A stretch of DNA of 64,000 nucleotides. Source: Streptomyces liangshanensis. Its GTDB lineage: Bacteria; Actinomycetota; Actinomycetes; Streptomycetales; Streptomycetaceae. The notes beneath the pieces are model-generated. The model was not told where the DNA came from and made no database searches. It saw nothing but the letters and a program-made list of their open reading frames with translations. The stretch is taken from NCBI RefSeq assembly GCF_011694815.1, contig NZ_CP050177.1, positions 1,674,001-1,738,000 on the forward strand, in the 5' to 3' direction. How positions within the stretch are numbered: position 1 is the first letter of the stretch; each line of letters opens with the position of its first letter. This document shows, in pieces, positions 8,471-16,733 of this stretch. A program made the position numbers and the translations under genes.

Positions 8471-10000
8471 ATGGCAGACGACTACCTCGTACGCATCGGC
8501 AAGCTCATCCGCGTCGCCCGGCAACACAGGGGCTGGACCCAGACCCAGCTCGCCGAAGCACTGGCCACCAGCCAGAGCGCCGTGAACCGCATCGAGCGTG
8601 GCAACCAGAACATCAGCCTTGAGATGATCGCCCGCATCGGTGAGGCGCTCGACAGCGAGATCGTGTCGCTCGGGTACGCCGGGCCGATGCACCTGCGGGT
8701 CGTGGGCGGCCGCCGCCTGTCCGGCGCCATCGACGTCAAGACGAGCAAGAACGCCTGCGTGGCGCTGCTCTGCGGTTCGCTCCTCAACAAGGGCCGTACG
8801 GTCCTGCGCCGGGTGGCCAGGATCGAGGAGGTCTTCCGGCTGCTGGAGGTGCTCAACTCCATCGGGGTGCGTACCCGCTGGATCAACGACGGCGTGGACC
8901 TGGAGATCGTGCCCGCCGCCGAGCTGGACATGGAGGCGATCGACGCCGAGGCGGCCCGCCGTACCCGCTCCATCATCATGTTCCTCGGCCCACTGCTGCA
9001 CCGCCTGGACACCTTCCGGCTGCCGTACGCGGGCGGTTGCGACCTCGGTACGCGCACGATCGAGCCACACATGATCGCGCTGCGCCGCTTCGGACTCGAC
9101 ATCGCCGCGACCGAGGGGCTCTACCACGCGCAGGTCGACCGTTCGGTGGCACCGGACCGCCCGATCGTCCTGACCGAGCGCGGTGACACGGTCACCGAGA
9201 ACGCCCTGCTGGCCGCCGCCCGCCACGACGGGACGACCGTCATCCGCAACGCCTCCTCCAACTACATGGTCCAGGACCTGTGCTTCTTCCTGGAGGCGCT
9301 GGGCGTACGGGTCGACGGCATCGGTACGACCACCCTCACCGTGCACGGCACACCGAACATCGACGTGGACGTCGACTACTCCCCCTCCGAGGACCCGGTC
9401 GAGGCGATGAGCCTCATCGCGGCGGCGGTGGTGACCGAGTCGCGGCTGACGATCCGCCGTGTCCCGATCGAGTTCCTGGAGATCGAGCTCGCGGTGCTGG
9501 AGGAGATGGGCCTCGACCACGACCGTACGGCGGAGTACGCGGCGGACAACGGCCGTACGCGCCTGGTCGACCTGACCGTACGGCCCTCCAAGCTGGAGGC
9601 GCCCATCGACAAGATCCACCCGATGCCGTTCCCCGGCCTGAACATCGACAACGTGCCGTTCTTCGCCGCCATCGCGGCGGTGGCGCAGGGCAAGACGCTG
9701 ATCCACGACTGGGTGTACGACAACCGCGCGATCTACCTCACGGACCTCAACCGCCTCGGCGGCCGCCTCCAACTCCTCGACCCGCACCGGGTCCTGGTGG
9801 AGGGCCCGACCCGCTGGCGCGCCGCCGAGATGATGTGCCCCCCGGCACTGCGCCCCGCGGTGGTGGTGCTCCTGGCGATGATGGCCGCGGAGGGCACCTC
9901 GGTCCTGCGCAACGTCTACGTCATCAACCGCGGCTACGAGGACCTGGCGGAACGCCTCAACTCGGTGGGCGCCCAGATCGAGATCTTCCGCGACATCTGA
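8471..10000 (+). CDS. XRE-type HTH fused to MurA-like UDP-GlcNAc 1-carboxyvinyltransferase
   Basis: A 509-aa two-domain protein. Residues about 5-65 are a helix-turn-helix of the XRE/Cro class (GKLIRVARQHRGWTQTQLAE, then SQSAVNRIERGNQNIS). Residues about 75-509 are an EPSP synthase/MurA fold: the substrate-binding SKNA motif is at about residue 94, and the loop AGGCDLGTRTIEPH carries a cysteine where MurA has its catalytic, fosfomycin-reactive Cys. Family knowledge: MurA transfers enolpyruvate from phosphoenolpyruvate to UDP-GlcNAc, the first committed step of peptidoglycan synthesis. Streptomycetes usually have a second copy in addition to housekeeping MurA. The HTH fusion suggests a DNA-binding sensor of cell-wall precursors, possibly autoregulatory; that is inference. 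The last codons, Phe-Arg-Asp-Ile-stop, form the core of the island attachment site, so integration leaves the protein intact. Confidence 0.9.
   Translation: MADDYLVRIGKLIRVARQHRGWTQTQLAEALATSQSAVNRIERGNQNISLEMIARIGEALDSEIVSLGYAGPMHLRVVGGRRLSGAIDVKTSKNACVALLCGSLLNKGRTVLRRVARIEEVFRLLEVLNSIGVRTRWINDGVDLEIVPAAELDMEAIDAEAARRTRSIIMFLGPLLHRLDTFRLPYAGGCDLGTRTIEPHMIALRRFGLDIAATEGLYHAQVDRSVAPDRPIVLTERGDTVTENALLAAARHDGTTVIRNASSNYMVQDLCFFLEALGVRVDGIGTTTLTVHGTPNIDVDVDYSPSEDPVEAMSLIAAAVVTESRLTIRRVPIEFLEIELAVLEEMGLDHDRTAEYAADNGRTRLVDLTVRPSKLEAPIDKIHPMPFPGLNIDNVPFFAAIAAVAQGKTLIHDWVYDNRAIYLTDLNRLGGRLQLLDPHRVLVEGPTRWRAAEMMCPPALRPAVVVLLAMMAAEGTSVLRNVYVINRGYEDLAERLNSVGAQIEIFRDI
9986..10000. repeat. attL core of genomic island (15-bp direct repeat)
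   Basis: TTCCGCGACATCTGA forms the last five codons, including the stop, of the HTH-MurA gene. It recurs exactly at 36271-36285; flanking bases differ on both sides. This is the expected product of site-specific integration into the 3' end of a conserved gene. Confidence 0.85.
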
Positions 10001-10010
10001 TCCGGCGCAA

Positions 10011-10042
10011 TGTCGTGCCCCTTGGAGGCAAGGGGCACGACA
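10011..10042 (+). terminator. Strong hairpin just inside left island border, likely terminator
   Basis: A perfect 13-bp stem (TGTCGTGCCCCTT / AAGGGGCACGACA) with a 6-nt loop starts 11 nt after the HTH-MurA stop codon. There is no U-tract, but strong GC-rich hairpins without one are usual terminators in Streptomyces. It lies inside the island, so after integration the host gene uses an imported terminator. Confidence 0.7.
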
Positions 10043-10114
10043 CCTCAACATGCCAGCTGACCTGCGAGTACTCACCTTCACAACCCTCCATTGATCACTG
10101 TTGTTTTTCAGCGC

Positions 10115-10146
10115 CTTGTGCAACGCACGTGCAAGATGATCTTGCA
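10115..10146. repeat. Left integrase arm-like repeat with palindrome
   Basis: CTTGTGCAACGCACGTGCA followed by AGATGATCTT (10115-10143) matches 36200-36228 at 26 of 29 positions in direct orientation. It overlaps the perfect palindrome TGCAAGATGATCTTGCA (10130-10146, 8-bp arms). It is likely an integrase/excisionase binding region 115 bp inside the border. Confidence 0.6.
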
Positions 10147-10625
10147 TGGTTGACGGTGCGTCAGATATGTCTGAGTACCCGTCAGTCTGCACGAAGAGTT
10201 GTCGTCGAAGTGGCCTAGCAACGTCCGAGGAGCGGCGGTGACGGCGGCGTCCCACGTCCCCGTCGGTGACCGGCAAGTGCGGTTCGTGTTGATGCAGTCG
10301 CCGCCCACGAAGTATCGGCCCATGTTCAATCCGCACCTGGACCCGTTGGTCGCGGCGATCCGTGCGGCTCGGCCGGACGTCGGTGCAGCCGTCCCCGCGC
10401 GGCAGCCCGCCAGGCGTCCTGCTGAGGCGGGCCGGACGCCTACCCCGACATAGCCACGGCCCCGATCTGCGGGTTCCGGCGATTGGTCCCCTACACCACC
10501 TGGCGGGACCATCTCCAAGGTGGACGGTCATCGTCTGCTGACGTTCGAGGCCTCGGGACTTGGCTGCGGCCATGGGCAAGCACCTGAACCAAGCGGGCCT
10601 CAGAAGGTGAACACCGGCGATACGG
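10147..10625. other. Island left-end region without a recognisable gene
   Basis: About 480 bp between the arm-like repeat and the OGG-fold gene. A plus-strand frame at 10199-10453 encodes 84 residues (including LMQSPPTKYRPMFNPHLDP) with no family I recognise and no ribosome site. It might be the remnant of a small accessory or excisionase gene. The rest appears non-coding. Confidence 0.35.
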
Positions 10626-11450
10626 CTATTCCAGGTCCCAAACGGCGCTGAAGAGGGCCAGCTCGAGCACGTCTGGGGCTGCGGGCCAGTCGATCGACGC
10701 GGCCGCGAGTCGCTCGTTGGCGGCGTACATCCACCGGAGGTAGACGTCGTAACGGTGGGAGCTCCAGCCGCTGTCGCGCCAGATCCACTTGGCGATCGCC
10801 TCGGACCACTCGTAGCCATCCGCACGTCCAACCTTCGTGGCGTGCCTGCGCAGGATCCCGGCGAGCACGCTGTCGAGGATCAGGGGACGTGGGCCCTTCA
10901 CGTCTGGCAGCGCCTGGCCCGCGAAGTAAAGGAATTTGGTGAGGAACGCCGGCCCGAGGCCATCGAGAGTGTGTAGCACCTCGTAGGCTGCGACCGCGCC
11001 CTCGTCGACGAGCAGGGACACCGCCTCGGTGAGGACGGCCTCAGCGCTGGGCTGGGCGAGCACCTGACGAGTGCGGTACGGACCGTAGCCCGTAACACCG
11101 TAGCCCCACACCTGCGTGGCCACGAACGCCTCTGCCCAGCTCTCGGACTGCTCCGCGGCCCGGACCGCGGCCACGACTTCGGCTCGGCTCACCGAGGCCG
11201 AATCGGCCGCCGCCCGGTCGGCGAAGGCGGTGGGCCAGGGTGTTACGGCCATCCAGGTGGATGGCGCGTACGGGATGGTGTGAGGGCCACTTCCGTTCGC
11301 GTACCGCTGGCCGCGCTCCGGGTCGGCTAGCCACTGCCCCAGTGACTCCACCGCGCTCATCGGCAGCAGCAGTTCGAGCATCGTCTCATCGAGCTTGTCC
11401 GCCTGCCTCTGGCCGTACCTCATGACTATCGTCGCCCCCCATCTCCTCAT
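10626..11450 (-). CDS. OGG-fold (8-oxoguanine DNA glycosylase-like) protein
   Basis: A 274-aa protein. The C-terminal half has a helix-hairpin-helix-like segment (LDGLGPAFLTKFLYFAG) followed by PLILDSVLAGILRRHATKVG, the arrangement seen in proteins annotated as 8-oxoguanine glycosylase OGG-fold, which usually sit in defence islands. Glycosylases of this superfamily flip out and excise modified bases; here the activity and target base are unknown. The ATG at 11450 lies 7 nt after TATAAC (minus strand, 11458-11463) with no ribosome site, which suggests a leaderless mRNA. An internal ATG at 11423 is the alternative start. It reads away from the rest of the defence set, toward the left border, and is separated from its upstream neighbour by an IS fragment. 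Confidence 0.62.
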   Translation of the reverse strand: MRRWGATIVMRYGQRQADKLDETMLELLLPMSAVESLGQWLADPERGQRYANGSGPHTIPYAPSTWMAVTPWPTAFADRAAADSASVSRAEVVAAVRAAEQSESWAEAFVATQVWGYGVTGYGPYRTRQVLAQPSAEAVLTEAVSLLVDEGAVAAYEVLHTLDGLGPAFLTKFLYFAGQALPDVKGPRPLILDSVLAGILRRHATKVGRADGYEWSEAIAKWIWRDSGWSSHRYDVYLRWMYAANERLAAASIDWPAAPDVLELALFSAVWDLE

Positions 11451-11457
11451 GTGACGC

Positions 11458-11463
11458 GTTATA
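11458..11463 (-). promoter_or_regulatory. Possible -10 box of leaderless OGG-fold transcript
   Basis: TATAAC on the minus strand ends 7 nt before the ATG at 11450. No good -35 hexamer is present at 17-18 nt upstream, so support is weak. Confidence 0.3.
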
Positions 11464-11647
11464 GTGGCATGTAGCGGTGACTGAGGCGCCACGCCGACCC
11501 TCGACTGCTGGCTTTGCACCGCTTCCCGCTACTGCGGTCACTAGGGTCGGGTCTGCTGCAAGGTTGGGTGACAGGTTTGGCCTGCCCCATGTCTCGGGTT
11601 CCAGTTCTGGTGGCTACCTGAAAGCCCTTCGCGGAAGGCTGGCAGTC

Positions 11648-11740
11648 ATGCCTCGCCCCTATCCTCAAGAGTTCCGGGCGCGTGCCATCGCACTGGTCCG
11701 CGCCGGCAAGCAGGCCAAGCAGACTGCCGCGAGGCCGTAA
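11648..11740 (+). pseudogene. IS3-family transposase OrfA remnant (30 codons)
   Basis: MPRPYPQEFRARAIALVRAG followed by KQAKQTAARP and a stop matches the start of the small HTH transposase protein (OrfA) of actinomycete IS3-group elements, which normally runs about 100 residues. Everything after the first helix region is missing, along with OrfB. It lies between the OGG-fold and HEPN genes and marks a past insertion and deletion in the island. Confidence 0.6.
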
Positions 11741-11763
11741 CCGTAGGGGCACACTGACTGCCC

Positions 11764-12948
11764 CTACGTGGCTCGAAGCCGCTGTGCGTCCGAGGGCAGC
11801 AGGGCAGGAGAAGCCGCGTCGAAGAACGCGCGCAACGGCTCCATCACCACGGCAGCGCGGGCGGTGTCTGACAGCAAGGTCTTGTCCAACTCCAGCGGCA
11901 GATCCAGCCCGGTCGGCACTGTGGTGACCAGCCAACGCAGCATGACGCCGTGCGCGACGCGGCGCAGCATCTCCAGCTCCTTCGCATCGATGTCACGCGT
12001 GTCGTCTCCGTGGGCGTACTTCGAGCGGCGCGCGTACGCCCTGCCAACCACCTCGGCGACCTCAAGGCGCAGCGCATCGGTCATCCACAAAGCCGCGGCC
12101 CGCTGCTTCACCTTGCGGCTGAGATCGGTTTGCCCTGCGTCCGCCAGAAGCGCCTCCATGGCGATCACGTGGTGCAGCGTGACCTCGTCTGCGTCCTCCT
12201 CCCACACGAAATCATTGCCGTAGGTGCGGTGGGCGGCCCGCAGGAGGTGCTCGGCGGCGCGCTGCAGGCGCCGTGTCCGAGTCTTGGCCTTCTTGTTCTT
12301 CTCGTTGGCGCCCTCGAGCACCGCGCCGATCAAGCCGTCGACGGCCGCGCAGAAAGCGCCGAGCCGGGAAATGTCCCGACCCGTCAGCCGCCACAGCCCC
12401 GTCTCTCGCCGTTCGTACTCGATCTCCTGACCGTCGCCGGTGGCATAGATGTCCGGGACCACCGGCACAGAGCGGGCGTACAGATCCGCGCACCGTCCCG
12501 GCTCGACGATGAACCAGGCATTCATTCTGATGACATCATCGCTCCACAGCAGCATGGGCAGTAGCGGACGCCAGTGGTGGAGTTCGGGACATGACGGCAT
12601 CTCCAGAAGTGGAAACCGGTGACCGCTGCGCAGGGGCCGATCCGGGACCACCCGCCGAAGGAACGGAGCGCCCTTGAGGACGGACGCGTTCTGCCAGCTG
12701 GCCGGAGCTGACGGCATCACGGCGTACATGGGCGGCAGCAGCTGCTTCGTCTCCTCATCCGAAAGCGCTTCCAGCACATACTCGCCGATCTCAATCCGCG
12801 TGCCAGCTGGGATCTCCCCGTCGAGAAGCAGCCAGTCCTCCGAGGAAGGCAGCGAGGCACGACAGAACCTACCGAACTCCGCCACCGCCCGGTCCAGATC
12901 GACGTCCTGGCCGCGCGCGACGGGCATCGGCGATGAGCCCCAACCCAC
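11764..12948 (-). CDS. ApeA-like HEPN domain protein (main part, N-terminus frameshifted away)
   Basis: 394 codons from a GTG at 12948. The C-terminal third has the HEPN hallmark YARRSKYAHGDD (R-x4-H) at about residues 300-311, in the setting typical of Apea-like HEPN domains. These act as metal-independent RNases in abortive-infection and toxin systems. The upstream part (about 230 residues, with WRLTGRDISRLGAFCAAVDG) is an uncharacterised domain. The frame upstream of about residue 10 looks artificial: the natural N-terminus appears to lie in another frame at 12869-13141. The two join if one base is gained or lost in the CG-rich run near 12910-12935. The protein is therefore either a broken gene or a sequencing error. 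It diverges from the nuclease gene at 13336. Confidence 0.65.
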   Translation of the reverse strand: MGWGSSPMPVARGQDVDLDRAVAEFGRFCRASLPSSEDWLLLDGEIPAGTRIEIGEYVLEALSDEETKQLLPPMYAVMPSAPASWQNASVLKGAPFLRRVVPDRPLRSGHRFPLLEMPSCPELHHWRPLLPMLLWSDDVIRMNAWFIVEPGRCADLYARSVPVVPDIYATGDGQEIEYERRETGLWRLTGRDISRLGAFCAAVDGLIGAVLEGANEKNKKAKTRTRRLQRAAEHLLRAAHRTYGNDFVWEEDADEVTLHHVIAMEALLADAGQTDLSRKVKQRAAALWMTDALRLEVAEVVGRAYARRSKYAHGDDTRDIDAKELEMLRRVAHGVMLRWLVTTVPTGLDLPLELDKTLLSDTARAAVVMEPLRAFFDAASPALLPSDAQRLRAT

Positions 12949-13141
12949 TCAGCCCCAGCAGCATCTCGTTACGAAGACGATGATCCTTGGAATAGAGATC
13001 GGGACGCCGTTCCTCAGGTGCAAGCGCAACGACACTGGCGGTGACCCGTGACCAGCTGGCAAGAGCACTCAGCGGCCGCCAATCCCCCACGTACGATCCA
13101 GCCGACCCGGGCGCGCGTATGTCGGCGAACCAAGCCATCAA
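12869..13141 (-). pseudogene. N-terminal fragment of the HEPN-like gene (frameshifted)
   Basis: This frame begins MMAWFADIRAPGSAGSYVGD and stays protein-like through RLRNEMLLGLSGLGLIADAR, then degrades to Arg/Gly/Pro-rich sequence (ARPGRRSGPGGGGVR). At the same point the downstream frame becomes protein-like (ARGQDVDLDRAVAEFGRFCR). The switch lies at GTCGCGCGCGGCC, a short CG repeat prone to slippage. I read the two as one ancestral gene of about 450 codons. Confidence 0.55.
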
Positions 13142-13335
13142 CTCAGCTGCGAAGGGCGGCAGTTAATCAGAGTCCATACACCCAAGCGTATCGATTTGCT
13201 GGGTAGGGCTACGGCGGTGCGAGAGCGACCGAGTGGATCACAGGGCTCTGAGTTGATCGTTGAGGAGCCAGTGCATTGGTCGGTGAGATGATCGCCTTCG
13301 GCTGTGTGACCAGCTCATAGATGGGGGCGGCAACA

Positions 13336-14394
13336 ATGCTCAAGGACTCCTCACTGAGGGGCTACTTACTGGAAGAGTCGCTGGCCTGGCTGCTGCGCTT
13401 CGGCGGCTACCGGCTTCTCGTCCACGAAGATCAAGATCCGGTGGAGTTGGTGACGGAGGGCCAGACTCTACGGGTCCGAGGGCGGGGCGCGCTCCACCAG
13501 GTCGACGTTCTGGGGGAGTTCGCCTTCACCCCGGCGTTCTCCATGCCGGTGCGGCTGTTTCTGGAAGCCAAGTACTACCAGACACGCTGCGAGCTGGAGG
13601 TTGTCCGGAACGCCCACGGTGTTGTGCACGACGTGAACGAGAACTTCATGACGGGGGCCGGGACGCGGCCCCGGCAGCGATACAAGTACTCGTATGCCTT
13701 GTTTTCCGCGAGCGGGTTCACGGCCGACGCCCAGAAGTACGCGCTCGCCCACCAGATCTCTCTCGTGGATCTGTCGGGTGCCTCCTTCGCCTGGCTGCTT
13801 GGCCACATCGGAGCCACGGCAACGAGCCTGTGCACGGCGCAGCAGCATCTGTCGAAGTCCGCCCCCTTCCCGCTGAATTGGATGCGATCGGAGCTGCGCA
13901 AGGCGCTGGGGACATCCCCGCTGGAGCTGCCACCTGTCCACATCCCCGAGGGGAAGTTCAAACAGACCGCTGGCACCGTGATTGAGGACTTCGCCACAGT
14001 GCTGCGGCAGCACAGCGACGCGGAGCTACTCCTCGGTTTCCCGGCTGCGCCATTCATCCTGCCGCTCGCCGCCGATGATCACCGAGGGTTCCTGGAGTAC
14101 GCCGAGGCGAAGCCCGACCATGCAGTGCGGATCAGACGACGGGGCGTAGGAGCCGCGGCGGAATGGACGCTCTCACCCGCAGACGCGGTCGGCGCCTACG
14201 AACTCGCCTTCAAGCTCCCAGAGCACATCGAGGAGTGGATCAGCGGCATCGGAGAGAAGGAGCGCTACCGCACCGCGGAGGTAAAAAAGCAGTTCCTGTC
14301 GGCGATCACCCTCTACCGCATGAACGGCACCGGCGTACGCGCCTACCAGCTGCGCTATGAGGCGAGTTCCTTGTCCCGGGCCGGGGCCCCGTAG
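13336..14394 (+). CDS. PD-(D/E)XK restriction-endonuclease-like protein (Mrr-type)
   Basis: A 352-aa protein. After an N-terminal helix (YLLEESLAWLLRFGGYRLLV) comes HQVDVLGEF and, 17 residues later, RLFLEAKYYQ. An Asp followed by Glu-x-Lys on the next strand, after an EE helix, is the PD-(D/E)XK nuclease core of Mrr-like restriction enzymes. The remaining 200 residues are not recognised. The ATG at 13336 has GGGGGCGG upstream; an in-frame ATG at 13321 is possible but has no ribosome site. It converges with the helicase operon, its stop lying 32 nt from the RelE-UvrD stop, so it has its own promoter in the 180-bp gap before it. It is the only protein in the locus with an intact-looking DNA nuclease site and so is a candidate effector. 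Confidence 0.72.
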   Translation: MLKDSSLRGYLLEESLAWLLRFGGYRLLVHEDQDPVELVTEGQTLRVRGRGALHQVDVLGEFAFTPAFSMPVRLFLEAKYYQTRCELEVVRNAHGVVHDVNENFMTGAGTRPRQRYKYSYALFSASGFTADAQKYALAHQISLVDLSGASFAWLLGHIGATATSLCTAQQHLSKSAPFPLNWMRSELRKALGTSPLELPPVHIPEGKFKQTAGTVIEDFATVLRQHSDAELLLGFPAAPFILPLAADDHRGFLEYAEAKPDHAVRIRRRGVGAAAEWTLSPADAVGAYELAFKLPEHIEEWISGIGEKERYRTAEVKKQFLSAITLYRMNGTGVRAYQLRYEASSLSRAGAP

Positions 14395-14426
14395 GCAATT
14401 CCGGCCCGGGAGTGCCGTACGGCGCG

Positions 14427-16733
14427 TCAGATCGGCAGGTAGGGACTGGGCTTGCCGTGCCAGCTAATGTTCAGGGCATCGCGAGCCCGGGTCGTGGCGA
14501 CGAACAGCAATGAGCGAGCCTTACGCTGCTCGCGTTCGTAGCGGGGCGGGTCTTCGGTCCGGTAGCGCTCGATGACGCTGGTGCGCGGGATGATGCCGTC
14601 GCTCGCACCGACGATGGCGAGGCGCTGGTACTCGAGTCCCTTGAAGCGGTGCATGGTGCCAACGTGGACTTCGCCGTCACCCTTGGGGCCGTCCTTGGTG
14701 AGTTCGGCGCAGGTGATGCCCGCCTTGGTGGCGAGGTAGTACATGGTCTGGCTGACCATGTCGCGGTCGGCGACGCACACGGCGATGCGCCCGCTGGGGT
14801 CGAGGGAGGCGCCCTTGCCGTCGGTGGAAAGTTCCTCGCGCCACGTGCTCAAGGTCGTGGCGAGTCCGGCGAGCTCTTCGTCCCAGGTGTCGTACCGATT
14901 GAAGTCGGGCTTGGGGCCGTGAAGGACGGAACGGTATCCGGCGAGGGTGTCGGTGCCGTCGTCGAGGTCGTCGTACGTGACCTTCTCATTCTTGGTCTTG
15001 GGGTCGACGACGCGGAGAGCCTCGGCGAGGATCTCCTTCGTCGTGCGGTAGCTCAGGGTCAGCCGTGAGGCACGGCCTCGGATGTTGACGCCGAGGGCAC
15101 CAAGAGCGACCTGGTGGTCGTAGATGCGCTGGTGAGTGTCGCCTGCGACGAACATGTCGTTGGGCTGGTCGGGGTCGGCCATTGCACGCAACATCTTCCA
15201 GTGCGCGGGACGCAGGTCCTGGGCCTCGTCGACGACGATGTGCCGGTAGCGGTAGCCGATGTAGCGCATGCCGGAGCTGTCGTCGCGGTGGATGAGGTCC
15301 TTGCCGCCGATCTCTTCCTTGTACTCGCGGCGGGCCCTGACCTTCGCGGCGCGCTCGATCTCGAAGCGGGCGGCGCGTTCGGCGGCCTGGCCCCAGGTTT
15401 CGACGCCCAGCTTGTCGAGGCGGGCGGTGAACTGCTCGATGAGTTTCCAGATGTGGTTGCGCTCGGGGCGAGTGAGCGCGCGCCCCCGGCCAGCGCGGCG
15501 GGCCTTGAAGTAGTCGGAGCGGGTGGGGACCGACTGGCCGAGGATGACTTGCTCCCACTCCTCAAGGAGGAACTCCGGCTCCCAGCGTCGGTCGTCGAGT
15601 TCGGCCAGCAGTTGGCGCATCTCGTTCAGGGCCACGTGGTCGTATACGCGCTGCTTACCGCGGCCAGAGGCGGTGTTCTCGCCCAGAACGCGAGCGGCGA
15701 GCTGGTCGATGTGAGCAATGTCGACGCGGGCCAGCAGCTCCGGTTCGACGAGGGAGGCAAGCCGCAGGCGCAGGTCGGTAGTGAGGTTCTTGGTGAAGGT
15801 GGTCAGCAGGATCGGCTTGTTGTGTCCGGGGGGCAGTTGCTCAGCGAGGTGCTTGACCCGGTGCAGGGCGACGATCGTCTTGCCGGTGCCGGGGCCGCCG
15901 GAGACGCGGGCAGGGCCGTTGTAGTGGCGGTGGACGATGCGATCTTGCGTGGGGTGGAGGAAGACCTTCCATGCGCGGAAGTCGCCTTCCTCGATGACAG
16001 CGCGTACTGCGTCGTCGACTGTGGTGACCTTGGTGCGGGAGAACGCTGTAGCGAAGTCGTCGGGGTCGGGCTGCTGGTCGAGTTTGACCGGAGCGGTGAT
16101 CTCATTGCGGACTTCGTCGATGTCCATCCCGGCGGCAAGGCCGTACAGGATGTCCTTCGACAACAGCGGTGCGCTCTCGACCAGTTGGTCGAGCTCGGCG
16201 CTGGTGGTCACCGTGAGCGCCAGGTCGATCAGCTGCTCGGCGACGCCGAGACCCCGTAGTTGCCCTGCGTCGTACGCGGAGAGCAGCGCCAGCGCCGCAG
16301 GCTCGGGTTCAGGGACAGTCTCGAGCTTGGGGGCCTGCTCCTCAGGCTCAGCCGGAGTGAGGGTGATGCCGACCCTGCGGAGAGCGCTGTCGCCGACGAC
16401 GGCGAGGTCGACGAACTCGATCTCGCCGGTGACGCGGTTGACAGCGACCTGAAGCTCTTCGTAGACGTCCTTGCGGTGCCTGACGGCGATGACCAGCCAG
16501 CTCTCGGCACCGTCCGCGTCGACACCGGTGGGGGTGATCAGGGCCCGATAGTCTTGGTTGACGCGAGCCGACCAGATACGAGAGTCGCCCTTGAGCTTCT
16601 TCTTCCTGAGCCCCGGGAGATCGGGGTTGTTCCGAAAGTTGTGACAGAAGTCGTAGAACTGGGCCTTGACCGAGCGGTCGAGCTTGTACAGCTCCTGTTC
16701 GGCTTTGCGGTACAGGCTGAGCCGGGCGGTCAT
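14427..16733 (-). CDS. RelE/ParE-like domain fused to UvrD-family helicase
   Basis: 768 aa. Residues 1 to about 100 resemble a RelE/ParE toxin fold (LYRKAEQELYKLDRSVKAQF; LRKKKLKGDSRIWSARVNQD; VRHRKDVYEEL). Residues about 230-768 are an SF1 UvrD/PcrA helicase: Walker A GGPGTGKTIVALHRV, motif II HIVVDEAQDL, motif III GDTHQRIYD, motif IV SYRTTKEIL, and near the C-terminus GTMHRFKGLEYQRLAIVG and VATTRARDAL. UvrD enzymes unwind DNA 3' to 5'. The RelE part may bind RNA or ribosomes, or only be a structural adaptor. The ATG at 16733 overlaps the stop of the giant helicase by 4 nt (ATGA), so it is the distal gene of the translationally coupled set. Confidence 0.85.
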   Translation of the reverse strand: MTARLSLYRKAEQELYKLDRSVKAQFYDFCHNFRNNPDLPGLRKKKLKGDSRIWSARVNQDYRALITPTGVDADGAESWLVIAVRHRKDVYEELQVAVNRVTGEIEFVDLAVVGDSALRRVGITLTPAEPEEQAPKLETVPEPEPAALALLSAYDAGQLRGLGVAEQLIDLALTVTTSAELDQLVESAPLLSKDILYGLAAGMDIDEVRNEITAPVKLDQQPDPDDFATAFSRTKVTTVDDAVRAVIEEGDFRAWKVFLHPTQDRIVHRHYNGPARVSGGPGTGKTIVALHRVKHLAEQLPPGHNKPILLTTFTKNLTTDLRLRLASLVEPELLARVDIAHIDQLAARVLGENTASGRGKQRVYDHVALNEMRQLLAELDDRRWEPEFLLEEWEQVILGQSVPTRSDYFKARRAGRGRALTRPERNHIWKLIEQFTARLDKLGVETWGQAAERAARFEIERAAKVRARREYKEEIGGKDLIHRDDSSGMRYIGYRYRHIVVDEAQDLRPAHWKMLRAMADPDQPNDMFVAGDTHQRIYDHQVALGALGVNIRGRASRLTLSYRTTKEILAEALRVVDPKTKNEKVTYDDLDDGTDTLAGYRSVLHGPKPDFNRYDTWDEELAGLATTLSTWREELSTDGKGASLDPSGRIAVCVADRDMVSQTMYYLATKAGITCAELTKDGPKGDGEVHVGTMHRFKGLEYQRLAIVGASDGIIPRTSVIERYRTEDPPRYEREQRKARSLLFVATTRARDALNISWHGKPSPYLPI

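Noticed and set aside
9980..10050. tRNA gene as the integration target
   Set aside because: No cloverleaf or TTC-loop sequence is present; the repeated core is the coding end of the HTH-MurA gene.
10199..10453. Plus-strand frame as an excisionase gene
   Set aside because: No helix-turn-helix or other family resemblance and no ribosome site; kept only as part of the gap description.
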